Part shown: positions 7,917 to 16,815 of the stretch, piece by piece | How the letters are laid out: every line of letters begins with the position of its first letter | Numbering within the stretch: position 1 is the first letter of the stretch | Assembly: GCA_024693365.1 (NCBI GenBank) | Contig: JAILLF010000011.1 | Coordinates: 1-59,447, forward strand | DNA from: Acetatifactor sp. | GTDB lineage: Bacteria; Bacillota; Clostridia; Lachnospirales; Lachnospiraceae | DNA length: 59,447 nucleotides | Direction of reading: 5' to 3' | Made by a program: the position numbers and the translations under genes | Notes under the pieces: generated by a model | What the model saw: only the letters and a program-made list of their open reading frames with translations | The model's database searches: none | What the model was told of the DNA's origin: nothing

Positions 7917-8699
7917 ATGAACGTAAGATACGTACTTTCGATCTTTTTCATGATGATCACGCTGGTTACGTCCATTACGGAAAATGCCCAAAGCGCGGGG
8001 AATGCCCAAAGCGTGGAGAATGCCCATAGCGCGGGGAACGCGGCAGGCGCGGGGGAGATCAAGCCCGAGGGCGTTTTGAGCGCGGATTCTCCCGCGTGGG
8101 TTGCTTCGCTTGGCGATGAGAAGGAAGCCACGCAGCTCTTGGTGGTTGCGGCGACCGGGCAGACGACGGCACTCATCTCCATGCATGAAAAGGATGAGAA
8201 CGGCAACTGGAGGGAGATCCTGTCGACGTCCGGTTATATCGGCAAAAAAGGCCTTGGCAAGACGATCGAGGGCGATGAAAAGACGCCGCAGGGCACCTTT
8301 CATTTTAACGCAGCTTTTGGCATTGCGAAGGATCCCGGCTGTACGATCCCTTATCATCAGGTCACGAAGGATGATTACTGGTCGGGGGATCCCAGAGACG
8401 GGTATGCGTACAATCAGCTGGTAAGCATCAAGGATTACCCCGGACTTGACGTAAAGAACAAGAATACTGAACATATCATTGACGTCAAAACGGAGTATCA
8501 ATATTGCCTAAACATCAGTTATAACGAAGAATGCGTCCCGAGGGTGGGCGGTGCGATCTTCCTGCACTGTACCGGAAAGAAGACGCATACGGGCGGATGC
8601 GTGGCGATTCCCAAGGATGACATGGTGAAAGTGATGCGCAGCGTGAAGGAGGACTGTGTCGTGGTGATCGATTCGTTAAAAACGCTCAGTCCGCCATAA
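7917..8699 (+). CDS. Exported L,D-transpeptidase (YkuD)-like protein
   Basis: 260 residues from the ATG at 7917, chosen for GGAGG (7907-7911); an in-frame ATG at 7893 lacks a ribosome site. Residues 1-20 are a hydrophobic export signal. A low-complexity Asn-Ala-Gln-Ser stretch (23-44) follows. The catalytic domain shows the YkuD pattern: GYIGKKGLGKTIEGDEKTP (107-125), then H217 in FLHCTG and THTGGCVAI (223-231) with nucleophile C228. Such enzymes make 3-3 crosslinks or attach proteins in peptidoglycan; YafK/ErfK-like relatives can also cleave. It lies 45 bases after the PfkB gene and may be the last gene of that transcript, though its envelope role is not obviously related. Confidence 0.8.
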   Translation: MNVRYVLSIFFMMITLVTSITENAQSAGNAQSVENAHSAGNAAGAGEIKPEGVLSADSPAWVASLGDEKEATQLLVVAATGQTTALISMHEKDENGNWREILSTSGYIGKKGLGKTIEGDEKTPQGTFHFNAAFGIAKDPGCTIPYHQVTKDDYWSGDPRDGYAYNQLVSIKDYPGLDVKNKNTEHIIDVKTEYQYCLNISYNEECVPRVGGAIFLHCTGKKTHTGGCVAIPKDDMVKVMRSVKEDCVVVIDSLKTLSPP

Positions 8700-8749
8700 T
8701 GATCATGGATTTGTCGTGGAGCTTTTGGTGAAAAAAAGCATTGAAAGGC

Positions 8750-8778
8750 TTGCATCTGCTTTGGGGACGTGATATATT
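8750..8778 (+). promoter_or_regulatory. Sigma-A promoter of the Rpn-type nuclease gene
   Basis: TTGCAT (8750-8755), 17-base spacer, TATATT (8773-8778) preceded by TGA (extended -10). Predicted start near 8785, leaving an AT-rich leader of about 180 bases before the ATG at 8969. The upstream codons of the long open frame overlap this promoter and are therefore not translated. Confidence 0.65.
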
Positions 8779-8968
8779 GACCTCAAAGCAGATTTTCTTG
8801 TATTATTCTATTTATTCTACTTCAATTCTATTTTTCATAAAATCCTTGCTTTTCCAATTCACATACATTTATATAACGCAGCAGAAGGATTTGATGAAAG
8901 GGATTGAAACGATGTTTTGTTCAACTTTCTTGGACTTTTTTGCTGCAGGCCCAGGAAAGGAGAAAAAC

Positions 8969-9979
8969 ATGGGAAAATTTGACGAAGAGGCATACGGTTA
9001 CCTGTCCGAGAAGGAATACTTCGCAGATTTGATTAATGCGGGATGCTTTGGCGGAAGGCAGGTTGTCCGTGCAAGCGAGCTAGAGCAGCTCCCGGAAAGA
9101 ACGCAGGAAGAGGGAGCAACTGGTAAGAAAAGCTTTTACCGTGACCTTAGAATGCGATTAAAAAGGGGAATGGGTTTCGTGCTCCTTGCCGTGGAAAATC
9201 AATCTGAGGTCGACTGGGAGATTCCGCTCCGAATCATGCGATACGATTTGCTGGAATATCAAAAACAGGCGGAAAGCATTCACGCAGGAAAGCGAGAGAA
9301 GAGGAAGAAGGAGGGTCTTTCCAAAAGCAGGTGGGAGGAACGGATGGATATCAATGACAGACTTCATCCCGTCTACACCATCTGTTTTTACCACGGAACC
9401 GGAGAGTGGAACGGTCCCCGGTCACTTGGAGACGTCATGGACTTTGGCGAGGATGCCGGAGAATGGAGGAAACGGTTTGCGGACTATCCGATCACGGTAA
9501 TCAACGCGGAGAATCCGGAAGTGGCAAGAAACTGCAGAACGCAGGTGAGGCAGTTCCTAGAGGTGATGGCTGCAAGGAGGGACAGGCGACGGATGGCAAA
9601 ACTGCTTAGCGGCAGGGAATATGAGAACTTAAGCAAAAAGACGGCAAGAATTATAGCGGTTATGGCAGATATTCCGGAATTTCTGGAGAATGAGGAAAAG
9701 TATTGGAATGAAGAAGCGGAGGGATACGACATGTGCCAGGCAATGAGGGAACTGAGGGAAGAGTTTAAGCGAGAAGGAAGAGCGGAAGGAAGAGCGGAAG
9801 GAAGAGCGGAAGGAAGAGCAGCTGACGTTGTGTGCCTGCTTCAGGAACTAGATGAAGTTCCGGAAGATCTTTTGAACGTGATAGGCTCCGAAAAGGATGA
9901 AGAAACGCTGAAGCGTATGTTAAGACTTGCAGCAAAAGCGGAAAGCATTGAGGAGTTTCGGAAAAAATGTGGCGCGTAA
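8969..9979 (+). CDS. Rpn-family (PD-(D/E)XK) nuclease / putative transposase-like protein
   Basis: 336 residues from the ATG at 8969, with AGGAAAGGAG ending 6 bases upstream. The frame is open upstream to 8741, but that part overlaps the promoter. The layout matches the Rpn/YhgA-like family: an N-terminal segment DLINAGCFGGRQVV, then FVLLAVENQSEVDW carrying the E-x-Q of the nuclease core, then HPVYTICFYHGTGEW. The C-terminus has the family's typical low-complexity GRAEGRAEGRAEGRA repeat before a helical end. Rpn proteins are cytosolic endonucleases linked to recombination and, more recently, to phage defence. Such genes usually occur in many copies in Lachnospiraceae. Here it stands alone between two terminators. 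Confidence 0.7.
   Translation: MGKFDEEAYGYLSEKEYFADLINAGCFGGRQVVRASELEQLPERTQEEGATGKKSFYRDLRMRLKRGMGFVLLAVENQSEVDWEIPLRIMRYDLLEYQKQAESIHAGKREKRKKEGLSKSRWEERMDINDRLHPVYTICFYHGTGEWNGPRSLGDVMDFGEDAGEWRKRFADYPITVINAENPEVARNCRTQVRQFLEVMAARRDRRRMAKLLSGREYENLSKKTARIIAVMADIPEFLENEEKYWNEEAEGYDMCQAMRELREEFKREGRAEGRAEGRAEGRAADVVCLLQELDEVPEDLLNVIGSEKDEETLKRMLRLAAKAESIEEFRKKCGA
9775..9819 (+). repeat. 12-bp tandem repeat within the Rpn-type gene
   Basis: About 3.7 copies of GGAAGAGCGGAA encoding Gly-Arg-Ala-Glu units. The repeat is in frame, so copy-number change by slippage would only lengthen or shorten the linker. Confidence 0.8.
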
Positions 9980-10007
9980 ATGGACAATAATGATCCTGTA
10001 CGGAAAG

Positions 10008-10037
10008 GGTCTGCCCTGACGGGGCAGACCTCTTTTT
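10008..10037 (+). terminator. Intrinsic terminator, first copy of a repeated element
   Basis: Stem GGTCTGCCC (10008-10016) / GGGCAGACC (10022-10030) with a 5-base loop, followed by TCTTTTT. It ends the Rpn-type gene. Nearly the same hairpin and downstream bases recur at 16346-16377, so the surface-protein gene is bracketed by two copies. Confidence 0.85.
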
Positions 10038-10087
10038 GTGTCAGTAGACACGTCCCCGTGACACATTGGCATCGCATGTCACTTTTT

Positions 10088-10118
10088 TTGAAAAAATGGT
10101 ACAAATGGGTGATATACA
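10088..10118 (+). promoter_or_regulatory. Possible promoter of the repeat-protein gene
   Basis: TTGAAA (10088-10093) and TATACA (10113-10118) with 19 bases between, the latter preceded by TGA. A second -10-like TATAAT at 10137-10142 has no clear -35. One of these probably starts the transcript. Confidence 0.4.
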
Positions 10119-10199
10119 AACATAGGGAAAACATTTTATAATGACAGAAGGATGCAAGTTGTTTGCATGGATTCATAAAAGAAATGGGGAGGAAATACC

Positions 10200-13100
10200 A
10201 TGAAACGAAAAACGTACAGGCTATTGGCAATGCTTCTGGCGTTTGTCTTGACGTTCACCGCGGCAGGCATGGACGTCCTGGCCGCAGGAGTGGAAGCGGG
10301 AGAAGCGCGGACAACGGAAGACGCAGCAATTGCAGCTGAGAACGCGCAGTCCGCAGAAGTGGAAGAATCGGAGGCAGACGAGGCCGATGCAGGAGACGAG
10401 GCGGAAGCGGGAGTAGAGAGCGTGGCGGCGACGCAGGAAGAGGCAGAAGTGCCCGCGGCCGAAGGGCAGGAGTCGGCAAAGTCGGCCGAAGGTGCTGAGG
10501 CTGTAGAGGCGGCGGGAATTGAGACCAAAGCTGCGGAAGCTGAGGCTGTGTTGAAGGATGCGGCTGAGACCGCACAGTCCGCGGAAGTGGAAGGATCGGA
10601 GGCAGACGACGCCGCTGCGGAAGACGCGGCTGAAATTGCAGAGGACGAAGGTGAAACCGTGGCGGAAGTTGGGAGCAGTCCCAGGCTGCGCAGCTTCGGT
10701 GCGCCCAAATCCTTAAGCCTTTCCAGCACAGGATTCTCGGAAGGGTTTGAAGGGAGTGACATCCCCGAGGGATGGACGCTGGAAACGGATACGGAGAACT
10801 ATAATTGGGAAACTTCTTCTTCCTGTCATTCCGGAAGCAGGGCAGCTTACATGAAATATCTTAAGAATAGTGATGGTGAGACGGCCTGGCTCATTACGCC
10901 GACGTTTGATTTCAGCAACGTTACGGGATTCCTTATGCTTAGCTTTTGGTATAAAAACCGTATATACGAAGAGAAGTTTGAAGAACTGAGCGTATGCTAT
11001 CGCGTAAGCGGAGGCGAATGGCAGGAGCTGTTCAAAACGGAATCAGGACATGATGACTGGACAAAAACAATAATGCTTTTGCCGGAGGAAGCAAAGAAAT
11101 CCGGCGTGGAAATTGGATTCAAAGGCGTGAATCATGATGGCATTGGTTTATGCTTGGATGACGTTTTGCTGAAAGAGGTTGAAGAAATACAATATTGCGA
11201 CCTAACATATCACGCGAACGGCGGCTCGGGAACGATGACGGACGCAAACAGTCCCTATTACGAGGGGGCTTCGGCGACCGCACTGCCCAATGGCTTTACC
11301 GCACCGAACCATAAATACTTTAATTCCTGGAACACGAAGGCGGACGGGAGCGGAGCAAAGTATTACCCCGGCGACGACTTTGAGGTCACGGGAAATGTTA
11401 CGATCTATGCACAGTGGACGGACGCAGCTTCCGGCCTCAATGAAAGTTTTGAGAGGGGGACTGGTCTTCCGGGCGGTTGGACGGTCGTAGCCGACGATGA
11501 CGGAAAGCAGTGGTCTGTCGTTGAGCCTATGTTTATTATGTACGTACATTCAGGAACACGGATGGCGCTCATGGAGAATGGGACGTCGTGGCTGATCACG
11601 CCTTCCCTGGACTTACGCGGCACGGATAACAGTTGGTTTCTCAGTTTTTGGTATAGTAACTTAGAGCCAGATGATTTCGGAGCGTATTATCGCGTAAACG
11701 GCGGTGATTGGAAGAAGCTATTTCAGGCAGATGAGGTCTATTCTAACTATGCGGAGCAAAGGATCCTCCTTCCGGAAGAAGCAATGGCGGAAAACGTGGA
11801 GATCGGCTTCAAGGCAACGTGCACAGACGGCAGCGTATTCTTGGATGACGTTGTGCTTCAAAGGACGGAAAACGTAGTATATGTCATCTCCATATCCGAT
11901 GAGATTACGGATGGCGCCGTGAAGACGGACAAGATCTTCGCGGAAGCCGGTGAAACGGTCACATTGACGGTTATGCCGGGAAGCTTCGCACGGTTAAAGA
12001 CGCTGACCGTAAAGAAGGGAAGCACGTCCATTTCGACCACAAAGGTGAATGAGACGGAGTATACGTTTGTCATGCCTGACGGGAACGTAACCGTGGACGC
12101 CACGTTCCAACTGCCGGAAGGCATGGCATTCAGTGAAGATTTTGAGGGGGAAGAGCTTCCCGGGTGGACCTTTGTGGATGCGGACGGAGACGGATTTGAA
12201 TGGGAGCTTTACAATGGGAGCAACATGAGAATCCATTCTGGATCAGGCATCCTTTACTCCGAATCTTATAATAGCGTTTCTTCGAGTGCTTTGACTCCCG
12301 ATAACTGGGCCATTACGCCTGGATTCACGGTGCCGGAAGCGGCGGTGCTGTCTTTTTGGATCAAAGGACAGGATGCCAATTATCCGGAGGAGAAGATGGC
12401 AGTTTATGCCGGACTGAGCCCGAACGTAAGCGACATGGTGAAGGTGGGCGGAGATTACGTTGGTACGCCTGAATACAGGCAGTATTTCGTAGACTTAAGC
12501 GCATATGAAGGAAAGAAAATCTACGTTGGTTTCCGCCATTATAACGTGACGGACATGTTCGTGCTGAACCTGGACGACGTTGCGGTGCAGAGAAATGATA
12601 ACGTAAGTACCTTGACCTTTGACGCGAATGGCGGAAGCGGAGAGCGGGCGCAATTAAGTTTTGTTAACGGGCAGACGACGTCCATGGTGTCCTGCATGTT
12701 TACCGCGCCCGAGGGGAAGGTGTTCTCAGGCTGGAATACAAAAGCCGACGGCAGCGGCGAGAGCTATCAGGCGGGGGATTCCTACGTGGTTGCCGGGAAT
12801 GCAACGCTGTATGCGCAGTGGATTGACGTTATTTATCAGGAAGACTTTCAGGGCATCGGGATTCCTGCGGGCTGGGTCCTCTTGGATGAAGACGGGGATC
12901 AGAATAACTGGATGTGGGAAGAGGTGTTGGTCGGACACGCGTCACCGGGCGCACTGATTTCTTTCTCCTATGATCAAGTAGCCCTGACTCCCGACAACTG
13001 GGCCATTATGCCGTCCGTCGTTCCTTCGGCAAACTCCGTTTTATCCTTCTGGATCAAAGGCATAAGCAAAGATTATCCTGAGGAAAAGATGGCGGTTTAC

Positions 13101-16100
13101 ATCGGATCGTCCACGGACGTTGAAAGCATGACTAAGGTGGGCGGAGATTATACTGCAACGGCAACTTACCAAAAGTACGAAATTGACCTGAGTGCTTATG
13201 CGGGACAGGAAATTTACGTGGCGTTTCGTCATTATAACGTAACGGACATGTATTGCATTGGTCTGGACGACATTATGGTGACGGGAGATGCCAATGCCGT
13301 CGCCAAGTATTCCGTAACCTATGACGCCAACGGCGGAAGCGGCGCGATGACGGATCCAGGCAGCCCTTATGATAAGGATACTCAGGCGACGGTTATGTCC
13401 AATGCTTTTATGGCTCCGACGGGAAAGAGATTTGTTTCCTGGAACACGAAGGCAGACGAGAGCGGAACGACGTATCAGCCGGGAGACAGGTTTGCAGTGA
13501 CGAATAACGTCAGATTGTATGCCCAGTGGGAGGACGTCCCGATTGAGTTGCCTACCCAGCTCAAGGAAGGTTTTGAAAACAGTAGCCTTCCCGCAGGCTG
13601 GAAAGTGGAAAGCGACGGGCATGACTGGACGATTGCAACGCGAACTGAGAACGGGGGAATCCGTCCGTGGAACGGATACAGATGTGCCGCGTTATTACAT
13701 GAGACCACGAACACCAGCGGATGGCTCATCACGCCTGCACTGGATCTGTCCTACGGTTCAACCAGTGAACTGAGTTTCAGGTATAACAATTATAGTGCGG
13801 GAGCGGCGAAGAATACCTTGAAGGTATGCTACCGCGTGGATGGCGGAGAATGGATCGTGTTGTTCCAGACGGAAAAATTAACTTTTGCTGCTTGGGAGTT
13901 GGTGGAAATGGATCTGCCGCAGGAAGCGAAAAAGAGGAACGTGGAGATCGGATTCTACGCAACTGATGCCGGTTGGGGTAACTACGTCGGATTGGATGAC
14001 GTGTATGTTACGACTGGCTATAAGATAACTACTGACGTGACCGGAGACGGCTCGATAAGCAAAGGTTTAAGTATTGCTTATGCCGGCAAAAGCATACTCT
14101 TGTCATTTTCGGAAGGTTCGAACTACAAGCTTGCAGAGGTGGAACTGATCGCAGCAAACGGACAGACGCTTGAGTTAGAGAGGAAGCCATATGACGTTTA
14201 TACCTTTATCATGCCGGAATGTGACGTTACCATAAAGGCGACGTTTGTCGAGAACGGCACGACCTACGATTATCCTTTGAAAGTTGCCGGAACGACGGTC
14301 AATGTGGCGAATGCAAATGACGTGCTTGGGGACGGCGCCGTTGCTTACGATGCCATCACTAAGGTTCTGACACTGAAAAAGGACGTAACGAGCGATGGCG
14401 CGGACGGCATAACCAGTGACATTGACGGACTTACCATTGTGACGGAAAAGGCTCTGACAATCAAGAGTAATTATGATGATGCCATTCAGTTAACCGGAGC
14501 GACGAAAATCCAGACAAACGGGCAGCTTACGTTGATCGGAAATACGTCAGGGGGCGGCTACGGAATTTACGTAAGGAGCGGAAATCTCGAGATCGAAGAT
14601 TCGAGTCTCAGCGTGGCCGGCAGAATCGGATTATTCAATAACGCGGGATATCATATTTTAATCAAGAATTCTTACGTGTTCATAAAGGCAAACAATAATG
14701 CCGGTTGTCGGATCGTTCTGGAAGACTGTGCGCTGTTGCAACCCGTCGGAGGATCGATCGACAGTGAAGGAAAAATATATAACGCAGCGGGCAGAACGGC
14801 CCTGACGGCATGCATCAGCCCCGTGACCGAGGTGACTGCGGAAAGCCCTTACGAAGAGGGATTTGAGAAAGACGGAATGCCGGAAGGCTGGACGTTTAGT
14901 GACGCTGACGACGACGGATACGGATGGAAGAGGTATTCCGAGAGCGATGCCATAAGGCACTCCGGAGACGCCGTGCTGGCCTCCGAATCTTTCTCGAATG
15001 CGGACAACGTAGCACTGACGCCCGACAACTGGGCTTTCCTGCCGGCGTTAAGACTTCCGGAGAATGCAGAATTGTCCTTCTGGCTTGCGGCGCAGCTTGA
15101 CAACTGGACGGGCGACGTGCTTGGCGTCTACGTTGGAACGACCCTGAATCCGGAAGACATGACGCAGCTTGGCGAGGATTTCGAAGCGCCCGCGGCTTAC
15201 ACGGAGTACAAGATCGACCTTAGTGAATATGCTGGACAAAGCGTATTTATTGCATTCAGACATTACAATTGCGAAGACTGTTTCCAGCTGAACCTGGACG
15301 ACGTGAAGGTGGGCGTTAAGACCTTGACGGACGAGAATCTGGTGATTTCAAAGAAATCCCTGACGCTCTATGACACGATTTCCATTGAATTCAAGGTTCC
15401 GGAGACCGCGTTTGAGGGCTATCACGATCCATACCTTGAGGCTACGCAAAACGGCAAGACAAGCAGGATTTACGAGTACCGCACGGAGGGCGGCCTGAGG
15501 ATCTTTACGTACCGCGTGGCGCCGCACATGCTGGGCGAGGCCGTGACGGCAGTGCCTCACGCGCTGAACGCGGACGGCGTGGACGTGACTGGCGTCGCAA
15601 TGACCTATTCCGTGACGGAGTATTGCTACAATCAGCTTGGCAAGGAAACGTATCAGACCGAGCGGTGGGCGCCGTTTAGAAGGCTTCTCGTGGACATTTT
15701 GCTCTACGGTGACGCGGCGCAAAAGTATGTTGGCTACAAGACGGACGAGCTTCCCAGCCGGAACCTGACAAGCGCGCAGCGCGCGATGGGAACTGACGTA
15801 ACCGTGCCAATGGTCTATAACAACGTGAAGGACGTGAACTACGCCGTCGTGGGCGATTCCGACAGGAAGGCGGAGATCAAGACTGCAGCTTTGTACCTGG
15901 AGGCGGCGGTGAACATCCAGTTTAAGTTTACGGCGGATGACCTGAACGGACTTAAGGTGGTGATCAGCGACGACGCGGGCGTGCTTCAGGAGCTGACTCC
16001 GAATCCTTCGGATAAGGATACAAACGGCCGCTATTACGTGACCTTTGGCAACCTGAACGCAGGCGAGATGAGAAAGACGGTTTACGCGACGGTGATGCAG

Positions 16101-16250
16101 GGCACGAAGAAGGTCAGCAACACGATGCAGTACAGCATCGAGTCCTACGCGGCGGCACAGTCGAACAGCACGGTGGCGAACCTGCCGGAGCTTTTGCACG
16201 CAATGATGCGCTACGGCGATTCCGCCAGGGCCTTCCTGGATGCGAATTAA
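10200..16250 (+). CDS. Giant secreted multidomain repeat protein (anchor-J / InlB-type repeats)
   Basis: 2016 residues; ATG with GGGGAGG 7 bases upstream. A signal peptide (1-29) precedes an Ala/Glu-rich low-complexity stretch to about 165. Six choice-of-anchor-J/cleaved-adhesin-type modules follow, each opening with a variant of EGFEGSDIPEGW, near 180, 410, 640, 875, 1115 and 1550. Between them lie three Listeria-Bacteroides/InlB B-type repeats (YDANGGSG...SWNTKADGSG...LYAQW) near 331, 800 and 1038, and two divergent relatives ending in FVMPDGNVTVDATF. Residues about 1355-1545 look like a short beta-helix. The last 300 residues form a conserved-looking C-terminal domain ending LLHAMMRYGDSARAF. 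There is no LPXTG, membrane tail or dockerin, so the anchoring mode is unclear. Adhesion or glycan binding is likely by family, not demonstrated. Confidence 0.85.
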   Translation: MKRKTYRLLAMLLAFVLTFTAAGMDVLAAGVEAGEARTTEDAAIAAENAQSAEVEESEADEADAGDEAEAGVESVAATQEEAEVPAAEGQESAKSAEGAEAVEAAGIETKAAEAEAVLKDAAETAQSAEVEGSEADDAAAEDAAEIAEDEGETVAEVGSSPRLRSFGAPKSLSLSSTGFSEGFEGSDIPEGWTLETDTENYNWETSSSCHSGSRAAYMKYLKNSDGETAWLITPTFDFSNVTGFLMLSFWYKNRIYEEKFEELSVCYRVSGGEWQELFKTESGHDDWTKTIMLLPEEAKKSGVEIGFKGVNHDGIGLCLDDVLLKEVEEIQYCDLTYHANGGSGTMTDANSPYYEGASATALPNGFTAPNHKYFNSWNTKADGSGAKYYPGDDFEVTGNVTIYAQWTDAASGLNESFERGTGLPGGWTVVADDDGKQWSVVEPMFIMYVHSGTRMALMENGTSWLITPSLDLRGTDNSWFLSFWYSNLEPDDFGAYYRVNGGDWKKLFQADEVYSNYAEQRILLPEEAMAENVEIGFKATCTDGSVFLDDVVLQRTENVVYVISISDEITDGAVKTDKIFAEAGETVTLTVMPGSFARLKTLTVKKGSTSISTTKVNETEYTFVMPDGNVTVDATFQLPEGMAFSEDFEGEELPGWTFVDADGDGFEWELYNGSNMRIHSGSGILYSESYNSVSSSALTPDNWAITPGFTVPEAAVLSFWIKGQDANYPEEKMAVYAGLSPNVSDMVKVGGDYVGTPEYRQYFVDLSAYEGKKIYVGFRHYNVTDMFVLNLDDVAVQRNDNVSTLTFDANGGSGERAQLSFVNGQTTSMVSCMFTAPEGKVFSGWNTKADGSGESYQAGDSYVVAGNATLYAQWIDVIYQEDFQGIGIPAGWVLLDEDGDQNNWMWEEVLVGHASPGALISFSYDQVALTPDNWAIMPSVVPSANSVLSFWIKGISKDYPEEKMAVYIGSSTDVESMTKVGGDYTATATYQKYEIDLSAYAGQEIYVAFRHYNVTDMYCIGLDDIMVTGDANAVAKYSVTYDANGGSGAMTDPGSPYDKDTQATVMSNAFMAPTGKRFVSWNTKADESGTTYQPGDRFAVTNNVRLYAQWEDVPIELPTQLKEGFENSSLPAGWKVESDGHDWTIATRTENGGIRPWNGYRCAALLHETTNTSGWLITPALDLSYGSTSELSFRYNNYSAGAAKNTLKVCYRVDGGEWIVLFQTEKLTFAAWELVEMDLPQEAKKRNVEIGFYATDAGWGNYVGLDDVYVTTGYKITTDVTGDGSISKGLSIAYAGKSILLSFSEGSNYKLAEVELIAANGQTLELERKPYDVYTFIMPECDVTIKATFVENGTTYDYPLKVAGTTVNVANANDVLGDGAVAYDAITKVLTLKKDVTSDGADGITSDIDGLTIVTEKALTIKSNYDDAIQLTGATKIQTNGQLTLIGNTSGGGYGIYVRSGNLEIEDSSLSVAGRIGLFNNAGYHILIKNSYVFIKANNNAGCRIVLEDCALLQPVGGSIDSEGKIYNAAGRTALTACISPVTEVTAESPYEEGFEKDGMPEGWTFSDADDDGYGWKRYSESDAIRHSGDAVLASESFSNADNVALTPDNWAFLPALRLPENAELSFWLAAQLDNWTGDVLGVYVGTTLNPEDMTQLGEDFEAPAAYTEYKIDLSEYAGQSVFIAFRHYNCEDCFQLNLDDVKVGVKTLTDENLVISKKSLTLYDTISIEFKVPETAFEGYHDPYLEATQNGKTSRIYEYRTEGGLRIFTYRVAPHMLGEAVTAVPHALNADGVDVTGVAMTYSVTEYCYNQLGKETYQTERWAPFRRLLVDILLYGDAAQKYVGYKTDELPSRNLTSAQRAMGTDVTVPMVYNNVKDVNYAVVGDSDRKAEIKTAALYLEAAVNIQFKFTADDLNGLKVVISDDAGVLQELTPNPSDKDTNGRYYVTFGNLNAGEMRKTVYATVMQGTKKVSNTMQYSIESYAAAQSNSTVANLPELLHAMMRYGDSARAFLDAN

Positions 16251-16345
16251 CGTGTCACGGGCGTGCCCTGCGGCACGTCACTCAATTCATTCGGGATCGC
16301 AGACAAGTCTGCAACATGGACGTGTCTGATGACAAAAAAAAGAGA

Positions 16346-16377
16346 GGGTCTGCCCTGACTGGGCAGACCCTTTTTTT
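16346..16377. terminator. Intrinsic terminator, second copy of the repeated element
   Basis: Perfect stem GGGTCTGCCC (16346-16355) / GGGCAGACCC (16361-16370), loop TGACT, then seven T. A run of A on the left side makes it bidirectional. It is near-identical to 10008-10037, including the bases after the T-run. Confidence 0.9.
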
Positions 16378-16415
16378 GTGTCAGCAGGCACGTTTGACGG
16401 AAAGAAAGATGCCAA

Positions 16416-16445
16416 GTCATAAGCGTCTTGTTTATCTCATATATT
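16416..16445 (+). promoter_or_regulatory. Sigma-E-type sporulation promoter of spoIIID
   Basis: GTCATAAG (16416-16423) and CATATATT (16438-16445) are separated by 14 bases. The Bacillus SigE consensus is roughly GTCATATT, 13-15 bases, CATACAAT. spoIIID is a known SigE-dependent gene in Bacillus, so position and gene agree. Confidence 0.6.
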
Positions 16446-16473
16446 GTATAAATTTGTTACCCAGGGGTATGAC

Positions 16474-16728
16474 GTGAAGGACTATATTGAGGAGCGGGTG
16501 ATCAGCATCGCGAATTATATCATCGAACATGGCAGCACGACGGTACGGCAGACCGCAAAGGATTTTGGCGTCAGTAAAAGTACGGTGCACAAGGACGTGA
16601 CGGAGCGTCTGGAGAATATGAAACCAAGTCTGGCAAAGGAAGTCAGGCGGGTACTTGACGTCAACAAATCGGAGAGACACATTCGCGGAGGAATGGCGAC
16701 GAAAGAAAAATATCTGCATCAACGATAG
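16474..16728 (+). CDS. spoIIID: Sporulation transcriptional regulator SpoIIID
   Basis: 84 residues from a GTG at 16474, preceded by AGGGG (16463-16467). The frame is open further upstream, but that part overlaps the promoter. The protein starts KDYIEERVISIANYIIEHG, has the helix-turn-helix VRQTAKDFGVSKSTVHKDV and the family's basic tail ERHIRGGMATKEKYL. SpoIIID is a small mother-cell DNA-binding protein that modulates the sigma-E regulon and activates sigK-stage genes. Length and all diagnostic blocks match. It is monocistronic as far as can be seen, with its own promoter and an unrelated downstream gene that has a separate promoter. Confidence 0.93.
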   Translation: MKDYIEERVISIANYIIEHGSTTVRQTAKDFGVSKSTVHKDVTERLENMKPSLAKEVRRVLDVNKSERHIRGGMATKEKYLHQR

Positions 16729-16767
16729 GACGTGTCAAAAGAACCATCCCCTGTCATGTTTTGTGTA

Positions 16768-16796
16768 TTGCAGTTGCGGGGAAGATGAGGTAAACT
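16768..16796 (+). promoter_or_regulatory. Sigma-A promoter of the VWA/MoxR pair
   Basis: TTGCAG (16768-16773), 17-base spacer, TAAACT (16791-16796). It lies 20 bases before the ATG at 16816, giving a very short leader. Confidence 0.5.
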
Positions 16797-16815
16797 TTTG
16801 GTAGGAGGAAACGTC

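Noticed and set aside
7209..8501. 430-codon minus-strand frame across the PfkB and L,D-transpeptidase genes
   Set aside because: It spans two well-supported + strand genes and their junction, with implausible composition and no family signature.
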